From: Tetracentron sinense
Taxonomy: Eukaryota > Streptophyta > Magnoliopsida > Trochodendrales > Trochodendraceae
Length of the DNA: 64,000 nt
Assembly (NCBI GenBank): GCA_015143295.1
Contig: CM026557.1
Span: forward strand, 31,133,965 to 31,197,964
Direction of reading: 5' to 3'
Position numbers and translations under genes: made by a program. The notes under the pieces are model-generated. The model was not told the origin of the DNA. It ran no database searches and saw only the letters and a program-made list of their open reading frames with translations. Positions 1-11,935 of this stretch are shown piece by piece. The number at the start of each line of letters is the position of its first letter. Within the stretch, counting starts at the first letter, position 1.

Positions 1-1284
1 GGTGCATTTGCATGAATTAACATTTTTCTCAAAGTCTAGATTCAAAGTTGTTTTTATGAACTCTCATTACGCTCTTCAATGTTTCAGGACCCCAGATTAA
101 AAGAATTTCAAAAACCAAGAAGCCAAAAGCAACCATCAAAGCCCCATATTGAATGTTAAAGGACCAACAGGCTACATCACCTAGAAACGGGTCAAACATG
201 GGCTGAACTAGTGACTGAAAAAGGTCAAAGAACCAAAGAATACATTACCAAGAGAAAAAGACTTAATTGATAAATATTTCCTACAAGACAAAGAAAGAAG
301 CAAGCTTAATTGGCAAAGGCCTGGGGAGATCATGTTAGAGACCAGGGTTCAAGACCCTTAGATTTTTTTTATTTGCTTTTATTTTGTAATTTGAAAACTC
401 TAACCAATTTTCTTTCTAATTAATCCTACCCACTCATTCTTCTTCTATCTTAGCCATCATTTTCAAATCCTTACTTTCCCTCTCTGACATGGTAACTCTA
501 ATCCCACAATATCTTCTCATATTTTATTTCCCCCTTTAACTCTCTCTAAATTCTCCATTGCGTTAAAACCCTAATCTATTTCTCTACAAAATTCTAACTA
601 TCCATCTTTTTTCTATCACCAAACCCTAATCCTAGCCACCCATCTCTTTCTAAAAACCTTAGCCCACTTTTCAAACTCTAATCTTTACAAAACCTTAGCC
701 ACCCTCTATAAATACTCTCACATCTCTCTCCCTTAAAGATGGTTCCCTCCCCACTAACTTCTCTTTTCATCTCTCTCTCATTTCTCAACCCCTTCTTTTC
801 TCAACCCATTTTTGTCTAAGTCTCTCAACCTCTTCTTTTCTTAACCACTTCTCAAAAACCTCACATCGGAACACTTGTAACTACGCTTAGTGTGAGTTTC
901 CGATTTGCTGAATTTTTCTTACGGATGTAATACGAGTTCAACTCTAATTGTAAGTGACTTCTTTATTTTAATGCAATGAATGTTATTTTTATTTAATGTC
1001 TTGATGTCTCTTTTTAATTCAATTTATATTATGTTCATGTAATTTAATTAATAGATTTTAATTAAGCCTCTCAACTTGTTTTTTTTTTTAAATCCCATCG
1101 TCCCTCCATCGTTTTACAATTTCTTTTTTTTTTGGTTTCTTCTTTATACTAACTCCATAGTTCACGAGTGAGGATTCGACATCCGACACGATCCCTATAC
1201 CATTCTCATGTGTTTGCAGGATTCAGATTAATTAAAGTATTGATGGTAAGGTGATTTTCAAGCAACGGAAAATACCTACTATCA
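1..1284 (+). repeat. 5' LTR of element 1 (partial)
   Basis: Position 1 aligns with 6718 of the right LTR and the two stay colinear to the terminal TCA at 1282-1284, immediately before the primer site. Both copies carry a run of pyrimidine-rich CCCTAA-type sequence and a short CTCTATAAATAC-like TATA region (about 704-717), compatible with an LTR promoter. Confidence 0.85.
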
Positions 1285-1286
1285 AA

Positions 1287-1303
1287 TGGCGCCGTTGCCG
1301 GGG
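1287..1303 (+). other. Primer binding site, tRNA-Asp type
   Basis: TGGCGCCGTTGCCGGGG begins two bases after the LTR end and is complementary to the 3' end of plant tRNA-Asp including CCA. This is the usual primer of many plant Athila/Tat elements. Confidence 0.85.
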
Positions 1304-3316
1304 AAGGTAAAGCGTGAAGAAACACACCCAAAAAAAAAAGCAAGGAATTTTCGGATTCCATCCATCTTTTCTTCTTTTTTTACTACTTTTTTTTTTGCCT
1401 CGGATGGCCGAGTGCAAGTTGTAAGACCTCTTAAAGCATTTTTTTCTTTTTTTTAGATGGTTGTTCAAGGGTTTAGCTACCCTTGATTAAATTCTAAAAG
1501 TAACATTAAAAAATAGCATATAATACCACACGTTTTTCTTTGTTAGTTGTTGTTTAAAAAACACAACCACCAAAAAATATACATGTGTTGTTTTCTTTGT
1601 TGTGGAAAAAAATCAGCACTTTTTAATTTTGATAGGTTAGTTTTACTTTCTACAAAAAAAAAAGGTTAGATTTACTTTCTATATTTTTAGGTGATTAGAT
1701 TTTGGGAATTGAGCATATTGGGAAGTTTCCAAAAAGAATTTTCGCTCATTTAGGCATTTTCCTTCTTTGGAAAGTCTTTCAAAAGCAGCAATTTTCTTTT
1801 TTGGTAAGTTTCCAGTGCGTCCGGAATTCTTATTTGGAAGGTTTCCAACCTTGAAATAATTCAAAAATAGTAGTTCATTTATTTAGGAAACTTCTAAATT
1901 CAAATTAGAAACTATTTGAAATCTACCTTAATTTCCTTGATTGACTTGTGCAAACCCTAAAGGCAGCAACATTCCAAATCAATTCCCTAACTTGACCAAT
2001 TTTTTGTGAACTAACTCTTCCGTAGAGAATGAGTGTGAGTAGGGAGTATAAGCTCAGAGTGGACCCAAGCCCATTGTCCCTCCCTACCTCACGGAGGCGA
2101 CCCTGTGGCATAGCCCATGGGTAGGTACGTGTTCTAAACCTCGCTTGAAAGCGATCCTGGGTGACTGAGCATCTAGGTGATGATTGTTTATTTGATTATG
2201 TATTTTTTTCGAACTGCGTGGATGCCCGAAAAATACATTAATTAAAAATAGCACAACCCAGCTCTACTTGAAACTGGTGGGATTTCATCACCCACCTTAT
2301 CACTTCAGCTATGTGAACCCAAAAACCATTTAATAAAAGGAACGAAGATGTAGAGCCAAATATTTAGATCGGTGTTCATAGGACCATCACAAAATCAGTG
2401 ACTCCTTCATTTTTTGAGTCGAATAAGACCACAAGCGCAGGTCTCTATTTCCTAACATACCCATAGGTCCCTACTACTTTAATATACTTGAGCTCTTAAG
2501 TGGCCTCCTCAAAATCTTATTGGTTAATTGTGCTTGTCGACTTGGGAACACAATCTATCCCAAGTTATTCTTTCAGGAATACACTTGTCAAACTGCTTGA
2601 CTGATCCAGCTAGCCTGGGGCGTATTTAAGCTTGCCATTATGCGACACATCTGTCTAGGCTATGGATTCTCTCCCAGTTAACTCGTGTTAGCACTGGAAG
2701 GTTAGCTTGCGAGTGAAACCTATTTGAGAACCAAGAGTGCAAGTCAGTACAGCAGACCAATCAAAGATAAAATCAGTGATTTTGCCCATTGTCATAACTT
2801 GTCTGCCACCAAAGATAAAAAGATAAAGCCCAGAAAATTGTTGGTTGTTTAGCATTGGCTTAGGATTATCTTTGTGACTTCTTGCGCACATTATAACAAA
2901 AAACGCCGTTTTTTTTTTACAAAAAATGCCGTTTTTTTTAAAAAAACACGTTTTATTCACGAATTTTGGAGTTGCCAAATGATTCTGCGTTTAAATTGCG
3001 ACATTAAAAAAAACGGCGTTTTCCCGAATTATTCGCGTTTTTTACGAATAATTCCCAAATTATTAAAAAAAATTCTTTTTTTAAATATATTTTTATCAAA
3101 TTGTTCTGTATATTTTTATAATTATTAATTTACTTTTTATTTTTTCCCGAATTTTCCGAACTTGATCCCTGCCAAATTATTCCCGAACCCCGACTTTCAC
3201 TATGCTTGCACATCATATAGATTCACTTAGGTTAGTGTCTCCTTTGGCAACTTTTTGCCACATCTTGGGTGTGTTCATTCAAACATATGAACAGTTAGGT
3301 TTGGCCCCATCAACGT
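1304..3316 (+). other. Element 1 internal leader, no intact ORF
   Basis: AT-rich leader and degenerate sequence between the primer site and the gag remnant. Only short, interrupted reading frames are present. The segment 2880-3205 resembles one end of a DNA transposon (separate entry); I recognise nothing else. Confidence 0.5.
2880..3205. repeat. One-ended DNA-transposon terminus inside element 1
   Basis: The right edge (about 3150-3205, ending ...CACTATGC) matches the terminus seen at 24541-24563 and, inverted, at 11943. Shared features are AATTATTC blocks, CCCGAAC, then GACTT followed by a TATGC end. The rest is A/T-rich with CCCGAATTATTCGCG-like words. I find no matching left terminus, so it looks like a truncated copy carried within the retroelement. 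Confidence 0.45.
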
Positions 3317-4572
3317 TTGATTCGACCTGAGAGTCATTCCAATCCGAGAATTAGCCCCAGCTTCTTCACCTTCCTCATCCCCTCCATGGCAACAGAAAGG
3401 CCTCTTATTGAGACTTATGCAAATTTCTATAGCCAAAATTTCTATTGCCCGGACTCCTATAGCCCAAATTCCTATTTCCAGACTTATCATTCGGATACTT
3501 TGAATCATCATCCCAGTTTCTCTTGGGAGCAAGAGTCTGTTCCACAACAGCAACCATACCATAGCACATATCATTCCGGGTTTAACCAATCCGATATATA
3601 GTATGATGGACAGTACTCACAGCCGTAGTACCAGCAATTCCCCCAGAATTCTTATTTTGATCAATAGAGCGCCCTCCCGACTCCTCAGTCCTACAATTAT
3701 TATACCCCGATGGGCTCTAATTGTGAATTGGTACCTCAGCTTCCCTTCATTGGCCTCAACAATCTACTCCTAAACCTGGTCTAGAAGATCTCTCCCAGCT
3801 TATGACCAGGCAAGAACAATCCTTTCAGCGTCTAGAACAACGTCTGGATCAATTAAAAGCTGAGAGCGAGATAGGTAACTTCCCGAGCCAAACTATTCAA
3901 AATCCGATTAAACAAGAGATAGATTCTGAAGTCGAATTGCAGTTGAAGAACCAAATTTTCAAGGAGAGATCCAAGCTGATACCAGCCTATGTTCAGGCAA
4001 AACAATTGATATAGGAGTACCACCATCCTCGGTGCCTTCAAAAGCACCACCTTCTAACCCTAGCTCAGAGAATCCCAATTTCACATCTAACTCTGATGCT
4101 TCTACATCTGCACCCAAATTTGATATTCCTGTGCAGATACCTCAGGCGAAGGATAAAGCCCATTTGTCAATTGAAACTACCTTTCTCAGAAAGGCTTGTC
4201 CGGAATAACCAGGACCAACAATTTTCAGAGATCACAGAAGTCTTCAAAAACTTACTGATCATTATCCTGTTCAGTACTGCTATCAAGCAGATTCCACACT
4301 ATGCTAAGTTCCTCAAAGACTTAAGCACAGTCAAGCTACGTACACAAGCACCTAATGATCCATTTCTAGCCGAAAAAGTCACTGCGTTCAAATTAAAGAA
4401 TCCTAGAAGCCCTACCATTCAGTGCATCATAGGAAACGATTTCAGTTGTACTACTTTGCTAGTCCTAGGAGCTAGTGTGAATCTCCTAACTTTTTCAGTT
4501 TATCAGCCATTAGGCTTAAAGGACATACAACCTACGGGGGTCATTCCAAAGCCACATTTTGGTGTTGGTTGA
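3317..4572 (+). pseudogene. Athila-like gag/protease remnant (element 1)
   Basis: A broken reading frame. The first part (3317-3600) is rich in Tyr, Ser, Asn and Gln, like the C-terminal part of Athila Gag. A coiled-coil-like stretch follows (3802-4014), then a retropepsin-like domain (about 4300-4572) with the motif LGASVNLL. The residue expected to be the catalytic Asp is replaced by Val (VLGAS instead of DLGAS), so the protease should be inactive. Several stops and frame changes separate the pieces. After the protease the frame ends and no polymerase follows. Family assignment comes from the protease signature and context; the N-terminal gag is not recognisable. Confidence 0.6.
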
Positions 4573-6570
4573 AATCGATCTTCTCTTTGTAGACTGATGA
4601 CCCACTCAGTCTCTATGTGCTTCATTTTGCTTGGGGGTGCTTTTATGTACCCCCGTTGTGTCTGGCTGAAGATGTTAAACTTAACGTTGTCAAAAAGGCA
4701 ATTCCGAGATTCATGAGTCGCTTAATTATCTTGCACTATTTTTCAAATTGAACGGTTCCCATTATTTTTGCAAATTATCTGATACCTATCAATGTACAAT
4801 TTCTGTCAAGCTGGTAATACCCTTCCTCAACTTTTGCATCTTGTAGTATGTATTCATATCTTTTTGTCCTGGACATGAGCACTGAGGACGATGCTATCTT
4901 TTGTTTGGGGGTGGGTATTTTCCAAAACTCATGTTTTCCTTTTGAAAATAAAAAATTGTTTTCTTTTGCCAACTCTTTGGAGCTTTAGAGACCATGAAAG
5001 CTTCCGGCCTATCCCATAGGCCGCCTAGGAGGTAGAACTCTGAGTTTTGCGAGTAGATTATCTAGGTTTATTTTCTTCTTAATTTTTAGTTTTCTAGCAA
5101 TTTCAAAATGTTTTCAAATACCTTTACAATGATGAGACAAACTAACCGTTAGTCTACTTATTGAAAATGATGTCATCTTTGGAAGTACATATTAGCTCTT
5201 AGTTCAATTGTACTACTTTGGATTTAAACACTTAGGAAACTCAGATTCGGCACAAAATTGCACAAAATCAACATCAGAGTCGTCCTAAGTTCAAATTCTC
5301 TAGAGATCCAAGAAGAATATTTGTGGAGACCTAACCCTGTAAGCTTTTTAGCACTTCATCATTTCTAAGGGTTATAAAATAATTCTGAGTCACAAGTTGA
5401 CTCACAATTTCTACCAGCCCACACTTATTCCCTTGAGATATCTACTTAATTCTTGATTTGATCATTAAACTTAGAACGACATCAAATATTGGATTATTAC
5501 AACAGATCTTTCTTTGTATCCATTCAAGACATAGGAAATGAAAGTGCAACCCTAGAAAGTGATTTAGGTCATGTTTGTAACCTTCCGAACTTTTTAGCTT
5601 ACCTAAATTTGCATCTTTAGAAACCCTTTTTGAGCCTTTAATGAAAACTTTTTCTTGTTAACCCATTAACCAAAATCCCAATCTATATAAGAAGTATGAC
5701 TCGCGACCCTATTTTTGAGAAGGATAAAAGAGTGATTGGTATGGGTACATCATGAAATATAGAAATTGAGAAAGGAAAGAAAAACCAAGTGGGTTCAAGC
5801 TGAAAAGAAAATTTGAAAAGAGAATATGGATAGAAAGAAGGTAGAAATCTGAAAAAAAAATTGAGCTGCCTCAAAAGTTTAAAAAAATAGAAAAAAATGA
5901 AAGAAAAGATTTGGTGTCACACCCTTAGGAAAAGTTACAAAGAACATTGAGATATCCTTTCAGAACTTTGAATCCCTATGACACCTTATTTTTCTAAACC
6001 TATCCCAAGCCTCAATACAACCTAGTAAAGTCCTACTTGATTCTGAGTTAGCACAATCATAGAATGTGGAGAATGAAGAAAGAGAAACTATAGAGTTTGA
6101 TCTGAGGTTCCGAGTGACATGATATTTCTATTATGAGATCTTCTGATTTTCTAACATCCTCTTTTCTAGACAATATATGTGAGATATTTGCCTGTTTTCA
6201 TCAAAATATCTCCTCACATATAACTCAAAAGAAAGATAAAAACCATTTCTGAGTGATTCACTTCTGAATGGTATACCAGTGAGAATTGAGGTCAAGACAT
6301 ACAATCTTAGAGATGATCTGAAAGTCTTTACTACTAGATAATGATGATGTTGAGCACACACACACTGAGTCTAATTTTTCTATGTTGAGAGTCCATCTGT
6401 ATTCTTACTGCAATTCACTGACAAAGTTCTAACTTGTAAATATTTTTACATCCTTGAAATAATTTGACAAATGAGTTTTTTCTGAGTAGGCAGGAAACAA
6501 TATGTAGCATGTGTCAAGCTCTTTTAAGTTCTATTTTTCGCACTGATTGTCAATGACTGACAATATGTTG
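4573..6570 (+). other. Element 1 3' noncoding region
   Basis: Contains the phrase GTCTGGCTGAAGATGTTAAA (about 4659) and a GAGGAC...TTTGGGGGTGGG stretch (about 4881-4915). The equivalent stretches of element 2 lie at 21363 and 21525, and both are typical of the region after pol in plant Athila/Tat elements. No coding potential was recognised in the remaining 1.6 kb. Confidence 0.55.
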
Positions 6571-6582
6571 TTTTGGGAGTGG
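6571..6582 (+). other. Purine-rich tract before the 3' LTR (element 1)
   Basis: TTTTGGGAGTGG lies directly before TGATATTC, the proposed LTR start. Its placement matches TTTGGGGTTG before the element 2 LTR. It defines the LTR start as 6583, although the left copy is cut by the window and cannot confirm this. Confidence 0.55.
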
Positions 6583-7942
6583 TGATATTCGCTTAAAAGT
6601 GCTTATTTTCACTATTATCTTTTGAGGCATTGTCAAACTCTACTCCGTAAACTTTTAATTTTACAAACTTTTCTACGTAAGGGTCCATTGCATATCACAC
6701 AAATTTCTAGTAAAAATGGTACATTTGCATGAATTTAACATGTTATTAAAATTTAGATTCAAAGTTGTTTTTAATGAACTCTCATTACGCACACTTTAAT
6801 GTTTCAAGACCCCAGATTAAAAGAATTTCAGGAACCAGGAAGCCAAAAGCAACCATCGAAGCCTCATTATTGAAAGCTAAGGGGCCAGCATGCTACATCA
6901 TCTAGAGACGGGCCAAGTATGGACTGAGCTAGTGACTGAAGAAGGCCAAAGAACCAAAGAATACATTTCCAAAAGAAAGGGACTTAATTGATCAATATTC
7001 TCTGCAAGACAAAGAAAGAAGCAAGCTTAATTGGCAAAGGCCAGGGGAGATCATGTTAGAGACCAGGGTTCAAGACCCTTTGATTCTTTTTGTTTGCTTT
7101 TATTTTGTAATTTTAAAACCCTAACCAATTTCCTCTCTAATTAATCCTAGTCACTCATTCTTCTTCTATCTTAACTATCCTTTTCAAATCCCTATTTTCC
7201 CTCTCTCACATGGTAACTCTAATGTGTTAAAACCCTAATCTATTTCTTTATAAAATCATAACCATCCATATCTTTTCTATCACCAAACCCTAATCCTAGC
7301 CACTCATCTCTTTCTAAAAACCCTAGCCCACTTTTCTAACCATAATCTTTATAAAACCCTAGCCACCCTCCATAAATACTCTCCCCTCTCTCTCCCTTAA
7401 AGATGGTTCCCTCCCCCCTAACTTCTCTTATCATCTCTCTCTCATTTCTCAACCCCTTTTCTGTCTAAGCCTCTCAACCTCTTCTTTTCTCAACCCCTTC
7501 TCAAAAACCTCCCTTGGAACACTTGCAACTACGGTTAGTGGAAGTTTCCGTTTTGTTGAGTTTTTCTTACGGATGTAATACGAGTTCAATTCTAGTTGTA
7601 TGTGACTTCTTTATTTTAATGCAATGAATGTTATTTTTATTTAATGTCTTGATGTCTCTTTTTAATTCAGTTTATTTTATGTTCATGTCATTTAATTAGT
7701 AGATTTTAATTAAGTCCCTCAACTTGTTTTCTTTTTTAAATCTCATCGATTCCATTATTCTCATCCCTCCATCGTTTTACAATTTCTTTTTTTTGGTTTC
7801 TTCTTTATTACTCTATAGTTCATGAGTGAGGATTCGACATCTGACACGATCCCTATACCATTCTCATGTGTTTGCAGGATTCAGATTAATTAAAGTATTG
7901 ATAGTATGGTGATTTTCAAGCAATGGAAAATAACTACTTTCA
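6583..7942 (+). repeat. 3' LTR of element 1
   Basis: About 1,360 bp, TG...CA. From 6718 onward it aligns with 1-1284 with scattered substitutions and small indels; one deletion removes about 37 bp of the first copy near 7222. It ends CTTTCA at 7942. Confidence 0.8.
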
Positions 7943-8462
7943 ATATTGATTTCAGAATTTTTTTGAGGCTTAGAGATGGGAGTTTTGTGAAGTTAGTTGG
8001 TTGTGTTTGATTTGTATAGGAATTTCAAAGATATTGGTGGAGGTCTCATGCTGATTGGTTGAGTATTGAAGCTACGGTGAGGATTTTACTCCTCTCTAAT
8101 TATCATGGAAAGGTGTTTTTTGGCTTGTTTGGGAAATATTTCCAATAGCAATGTGCATGGGAAGTGACATTTGGTCTCCCGTGAAGGTGGTGTGCTAGTT
8201 GGGTGCCCCTTAGGCCCTAACTGCTTGAGGAAAGTTGTGTGAAGTGGAAAGTATTCCATGAAGGTGATGTGCTAGTTGGGTGTCCTCCAATGTGTGATGT
8301 TGGTAGTGTTGATTGGGTTGTGTATCCATTTTTCATGGTAGTTTAAGGACTTGATTTGTGCAAATCAGTCCCCTTGAAGTGCAATGGGTGACTCAAAAGA
8401 GAGCCACGACTCATCTACCCCTATGACTCGTGGTGGGCAAGTGCACCTTGGACATTGGGATA
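7943..8462. other. Unrecognised intron 2 sequence
   Basis: No exon, transposon domain or repeat was recognised. A phrase around GAAGGTGGTGTGCTAGTTGGGTG (about 8183) recurs near 8264, suggesting a small internal duplication. Confidence 0.3.
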
Positions 8463-8790
8463 CCCCAAATGTGCAAATCCCTATTATTAAGTTGAATGGT
8501 AGCAATTTTTTAGCATGATCATAATATGTTATGTTGTTTGTAAAGGGAAAAGGAAAGATGGGGTACTTGAGGGGTCCATTCATATGCATAAGGAGATTAA
8601 TAAGGCCTTTGACAAGTGGGAGGTAGAGAACGCAACTATCATATCCTAGCTCCTTTAACTTTATGCAGTCCGACATTAGCAGTAGCTACATGTTCATTTT
8701 CACGGTTAAGGAGATGTGGAATGTTGTTACCCAGACCTACTCGGAGGTGGACATTTGGCCGTACAACTGCTGATGTCAGTTGTATTGCTG
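8463..8790 (+). pseudogene. Ty1/copia gag fragment
   Basis: Conceptual translation gives the copia Gag (UBN2/DUF4219) start pattern: IPIIKLNGSNFLAW-like, then a KGKMGYLRGS stretch, W-E-N-A-T-I-I-S, and F-T-V-K-E-M-W-N. At least three stops and one frame change interrupt it. Nothing of protease, integrase or RT follows, so it is an isolated relic. Confidence 0.6.
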
Positions 8791-8864
8791 ATGATGCCTA
8801 CGGCTCTCAAGCTCCTCTCTTGGTCCTTTGAGGTTTGGAGATTTAGAGAAACCTTTGAGAATCT

Positions 8865-8990
8865 AAACTATGCTTTGATACCAAGTAGGTTCATGTGATT
8901 AGGGTTAAGAAGGAGAAGAATAAAAGAGAAGATAAGAGGGAAGATGAGAAGAGGGTGAGAGAGTGCCGTATCTACACTCTACACACCAAG

Positions 8991-9032
<42 letters not shown>

Positions 9033-9480
9033 GCCTAAGAATTAGGGCCCCAATGCCCATACAAGAGAAAATCCACAGAGAAGGGAAAGAGGGCCCTTTG
9101 TAATAAGAATTAGGGCCCTTTCAAAAACATCTTTATAAAATTTTTTGAAAAATACCACAAATCTCCACAAAATATCCTCTCTTACTAGTTTCTTTTCTCA
9201 AACTGGGAATGACTTGTCCATACGGTTGCTGGCATCATTCATACGGTCTGCTGACATCAACAAATCTCGTTGGCAGCCTTGCACTCCTCTGCCGTTTGGT
9301 AATCCTTGGTGATCTTCCCGAGTAAGAACCCGGTCTGATACCAAGTAGAAATTGAAACCAAAAAAAGAAGAAGAGATGCATATGTTTGAGAAGAATGATT
9401 TTATTAACCTTGTCTAAGTCAACACTCATGTTATTATTATAAACATAAAATTGCGAGGACAATAATACCCTCACTCAAGT
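8865..9480 (-). repeat. Possible minus-strand copia LTR/primer-site remnants
   Basis: TTTGATACCAAGTAG (8874) and TCTGATACCAAGTAG (9334) resemble the reverse complement of a tRNA-iMet primer site (TGGTATCAGA) next to an LTR edge. Between them lie an (AT)n run (8994-9029) and two copies of AATTAGGGCCC. The sequence after 9348 looks like an LTR of minus orientation, but I find no matching second LTR, so boundaries are uncertain. Confidence 0.35.
8994..9029. repeat. (AT)n microsatellite
   Basis: About 18 uninterrupted AT dinucleotides. Confidence 0.9.
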
Positions 9481-9645
9481 GTGTGAGACAAATACACAAA
9501 ATATGTGTATAACACATTATGGGCTTATAGATTTAGGCCCATCACAATAATTATCAAAAGGAAAACCTGTAGGATTGCAAATGCATATTAGAAAAGACAA
9601 GAAAAGAAACAATAAAGAGAACAAGAAAAAGAAAAGGAGAACTAC

Positions 9646-9708
9646 CTCATACAAACGAACAACATTTGGATGCTTTATTAACTTCATTGTCGCTATTTCC
9701 CGCTTTAT
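9646..9708 (-). CDS. CIPK3: CIPK3-like kinase, exon 2
   Basis: This 63-nt exon encodes 21 residues (IKREIATMKLIKHPNVVRLY plus E), the conserved helix-C region of CIPK/SnRK3 kinases; the Glu in KREI (residue 61 of the joined protein) is the expected salt-bridge partner of the ATP-binding Lys. On the minus strand it is preceded by TTGTGCAG and followed by GTAGTT, giving clean AG and GT boundaries. It joins exon 1 in phase 0 at the usual position in this family. No exon 3 (normally starting VM-SKTK) is seen between 1 and 9645, so intron 2 must exceed 9.6 kb unless the gene is broken. CIPKs bind CBL calcium sensors and phosphorylate channels and transporters. Confidence 0.85.
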
Positions 9709-10315
9709 CTGCACAAGGATGCAGAAATCATATCAGACACCTGATATAATCATTAAAATATTAACTCTGATAGTCTGAAATAAAGATCACCTAAGCATAG
9801 ATATCATATACGCAAGTCAACTAAATGGTGAAAATAAGTAATTCTAAAATTCAGGAGACTTAGCATTAGACTTGAAATATCTGCTCCACGAAACTGTTGT
9901 TTCTGCAAGTGTAAAACATAAATTTTCAAAGCTTTGTGGAGTGGGAATAGCCCCGCATCTCTTAGTGAAGTTATGAGAGGCTTCCCTCTAAGAGCCTGCT
10001 CACTCTTTATGGGTGTGATTGAGTGAGAGGGTTAGGCCCATGGAGTTGGCCAAAGTCTTGCAATGGGAATTTATTGCCCCGTCCTAAAAATAGGTTAACT
10101 AGGGACATTGCATGCCACATGTCCTGCACGAAATACGCACACTTGCGCACATCTGGCCAGCTGTGCCGATTTGAGTACGTGCAGGGAGTAGGCTTCTTTT
10201 TGTTCCATCTAGTTTTACTTCATTTTGGACCGTTGAGCTTCCTTTTAACATTGAACGTAATCTTACCAAATGTTGGATTTGATCCCTAATCTTGACATTA
10301 ACAATTTTGATCATT

Positions 10316-11935
10316 TGTTAGACCGGTTTAGAGACCTTTGGAGAGCTTTAGTGCTCTAGCAGTTTGGGCCTTAAAGGACTTAATGGTATGAGGAACCAAA
10401 TGCCTTTATAAAGGGTTCTCATCCCCTTCATTCGATATACAGATGAAACATAATCTATCTCCTCTTTCTCCCATAATTCTCTTCTACATTATTTTGTTTT
10501 TTGGCTTTGATATTTTTCAGTTCTTCGCTAAGATCAAGTAAGTGAGTGCTAGCTTCCTGAGGAGAAAGACTGTTGAGTCTCGTGAGTGTTCACCAGTGAC
10601 CTGTAAGAATCATAGCAGGGGCGATATTAAGCTTAAGGACAGTGTTCATAGGAAGTTGAATTCTCTATGACCCAAGGAAGTGAGTGCTAGCTTCACAAGG
10701 AGAAAGACTGTTGAATCCTGTGAGGGAATCCTGTGAGGGTTCTCCAGTGACCTGTAAGCACCATAGCAGGGGCTATATTCAGTTTAAGGACAGTGTTCAT
10801 AGGACATCACTCAGTCTACTACCAATAAGTCTTTTAATCTGTTTGATTTTAGAGATATAGTTGTTGCATTCATTATTCCTTCTTATTTCTATTAGTGTTC
10901 CAGATTGGGGTATGATTTAATTTGTTTATCCATCATAACTTACAGTGTATTACTAACTTGTTTCCAACAATACAATCTTAAGGTTAATAGCATTCATCTT
11001 GTATGCACTATGAACTCTACAGAATGATGAACTCTTCGGAGAAATCTACTCCATTTAATGAGTCGAATTAAAAAGTTGGCAATAGAAGATGTTACTGGTT
11101 TGAATAGTATGAATCTTGTATTAGAAGACCTGGTTGTTCACCTTATGATAAGAGGAGAATAACCGAAATCAAAAATTTAGGAGGAAGACCCAAAACTGAA
11201 GTCCAAGGCTAACTTAATCAAAGCGAACATTGAAAAGAGAACCAGACCTAAGCGCAATTTCTGAAAGGGGATTGATTAGTATTTGAGGTGGAAAAAATAA
11301 TTGTGCTTACCAGGAGTGGGACATTTGTGCTCCGCATTGTACATGAGAAGGGATTTTTTATGCTTAATGTAAATGTTGGAAAATTGAACACAGCTTCCAC
11401 TTTCCCTGCTTATATTATTGACTATTTTGATATGGAGCACGGTGAGTTAGAATATGTGAATAGAGTCTCTAAGAAAATTGATGAACTTGGGTCACTTACT
11501 CAAAACTCCTATAATGGAAGAACATAACTGTGGAATCTGTATAGAATCAAAATTTGCAAAGAAACACTTCAGAACTGCATAAAGAACTATAGACATTTTA
11601 GACCAAATTCATAGTGACCTCTATGGTTTAAAACCTACGGTCACAAGAGGAGGTAAGAAATATTCAATAACTTCTATAGATGATTACAGTAGAGATTGCT
11701 CTATATTTCTTCTTAGGAGTAAATATGAGGCATTAGCAAAATGCATAACTTTGAGAACTGAAACAGAAAACCAATTAGAAAAATAAGTAAAATTCTTAGT
11801 ACTGAAAGAGACTGAAAATATGAATCTAGCCTCTTTATTGAATTTTATGAATCTTATTAGTCAAATAAAATTGTTGAGAGGAAAAACACAATTTTAATAG
11901 AAATAATGAATGATAAGCTTATTGGTTCAGGCTAA
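10316..11935 (+). pseudogene. Degenerate Ty1/copia remnant
   Basis: The left part (10316 to about 10900) looks like an LTR: TG start, CCTTTATAAAG TATA box (about 10402), then a roughly 130-bp segment present twice (10537-10650 and 10676-10803) starting AGTGAGTGCTAGCTTC. The right part carries copia pol pieces. 11288-11526 resembles the gag-pre-integrase domain (VNVGKLNTAS, then H-GELEYVN), and 11590-11770 resembles the integrase start (QIHSDLYGL, then SIDDYSRD). Stops and frameshifts are frequent, and no RT or second LTR is present. Confidence 0.6.

Larger units (their letters stand above)
1..7942 (+). mobile_element. Athila-like Ty3/gypsy element 1 (5' edge cut by window)
   Basis: Two near-identical LTRs (1-1284 and 6583-7942) flank an interior with a tRNA-Asp primer site, gag/protease remnants and a purine-rich tract before the right LTR. 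No reverse transcriptase, RNase H or integrase can be found between the protease remnant (ends 4572) and the right LTR, so the element is a gag-pro-only, non-autonomous or deleted copy. The left LTR lacks about 134 bp because the window begins inside it, so the target duplication cannot be checked; the five bases after the right LTR are ATATT. It lies in what should be intron 2 of the minus-strand CIPK gene. Lineage is inferred from the gag C-terminal style, tRNA-Asp primer and long LTRs. Confidence 0.85.

Noticed and set aside
2880-3060. Strong hairpins around AACGCCGTTTTTT
   Set aside because: Low-complexity A/T tracts with short GC words; no terminator or RNA-gene context.
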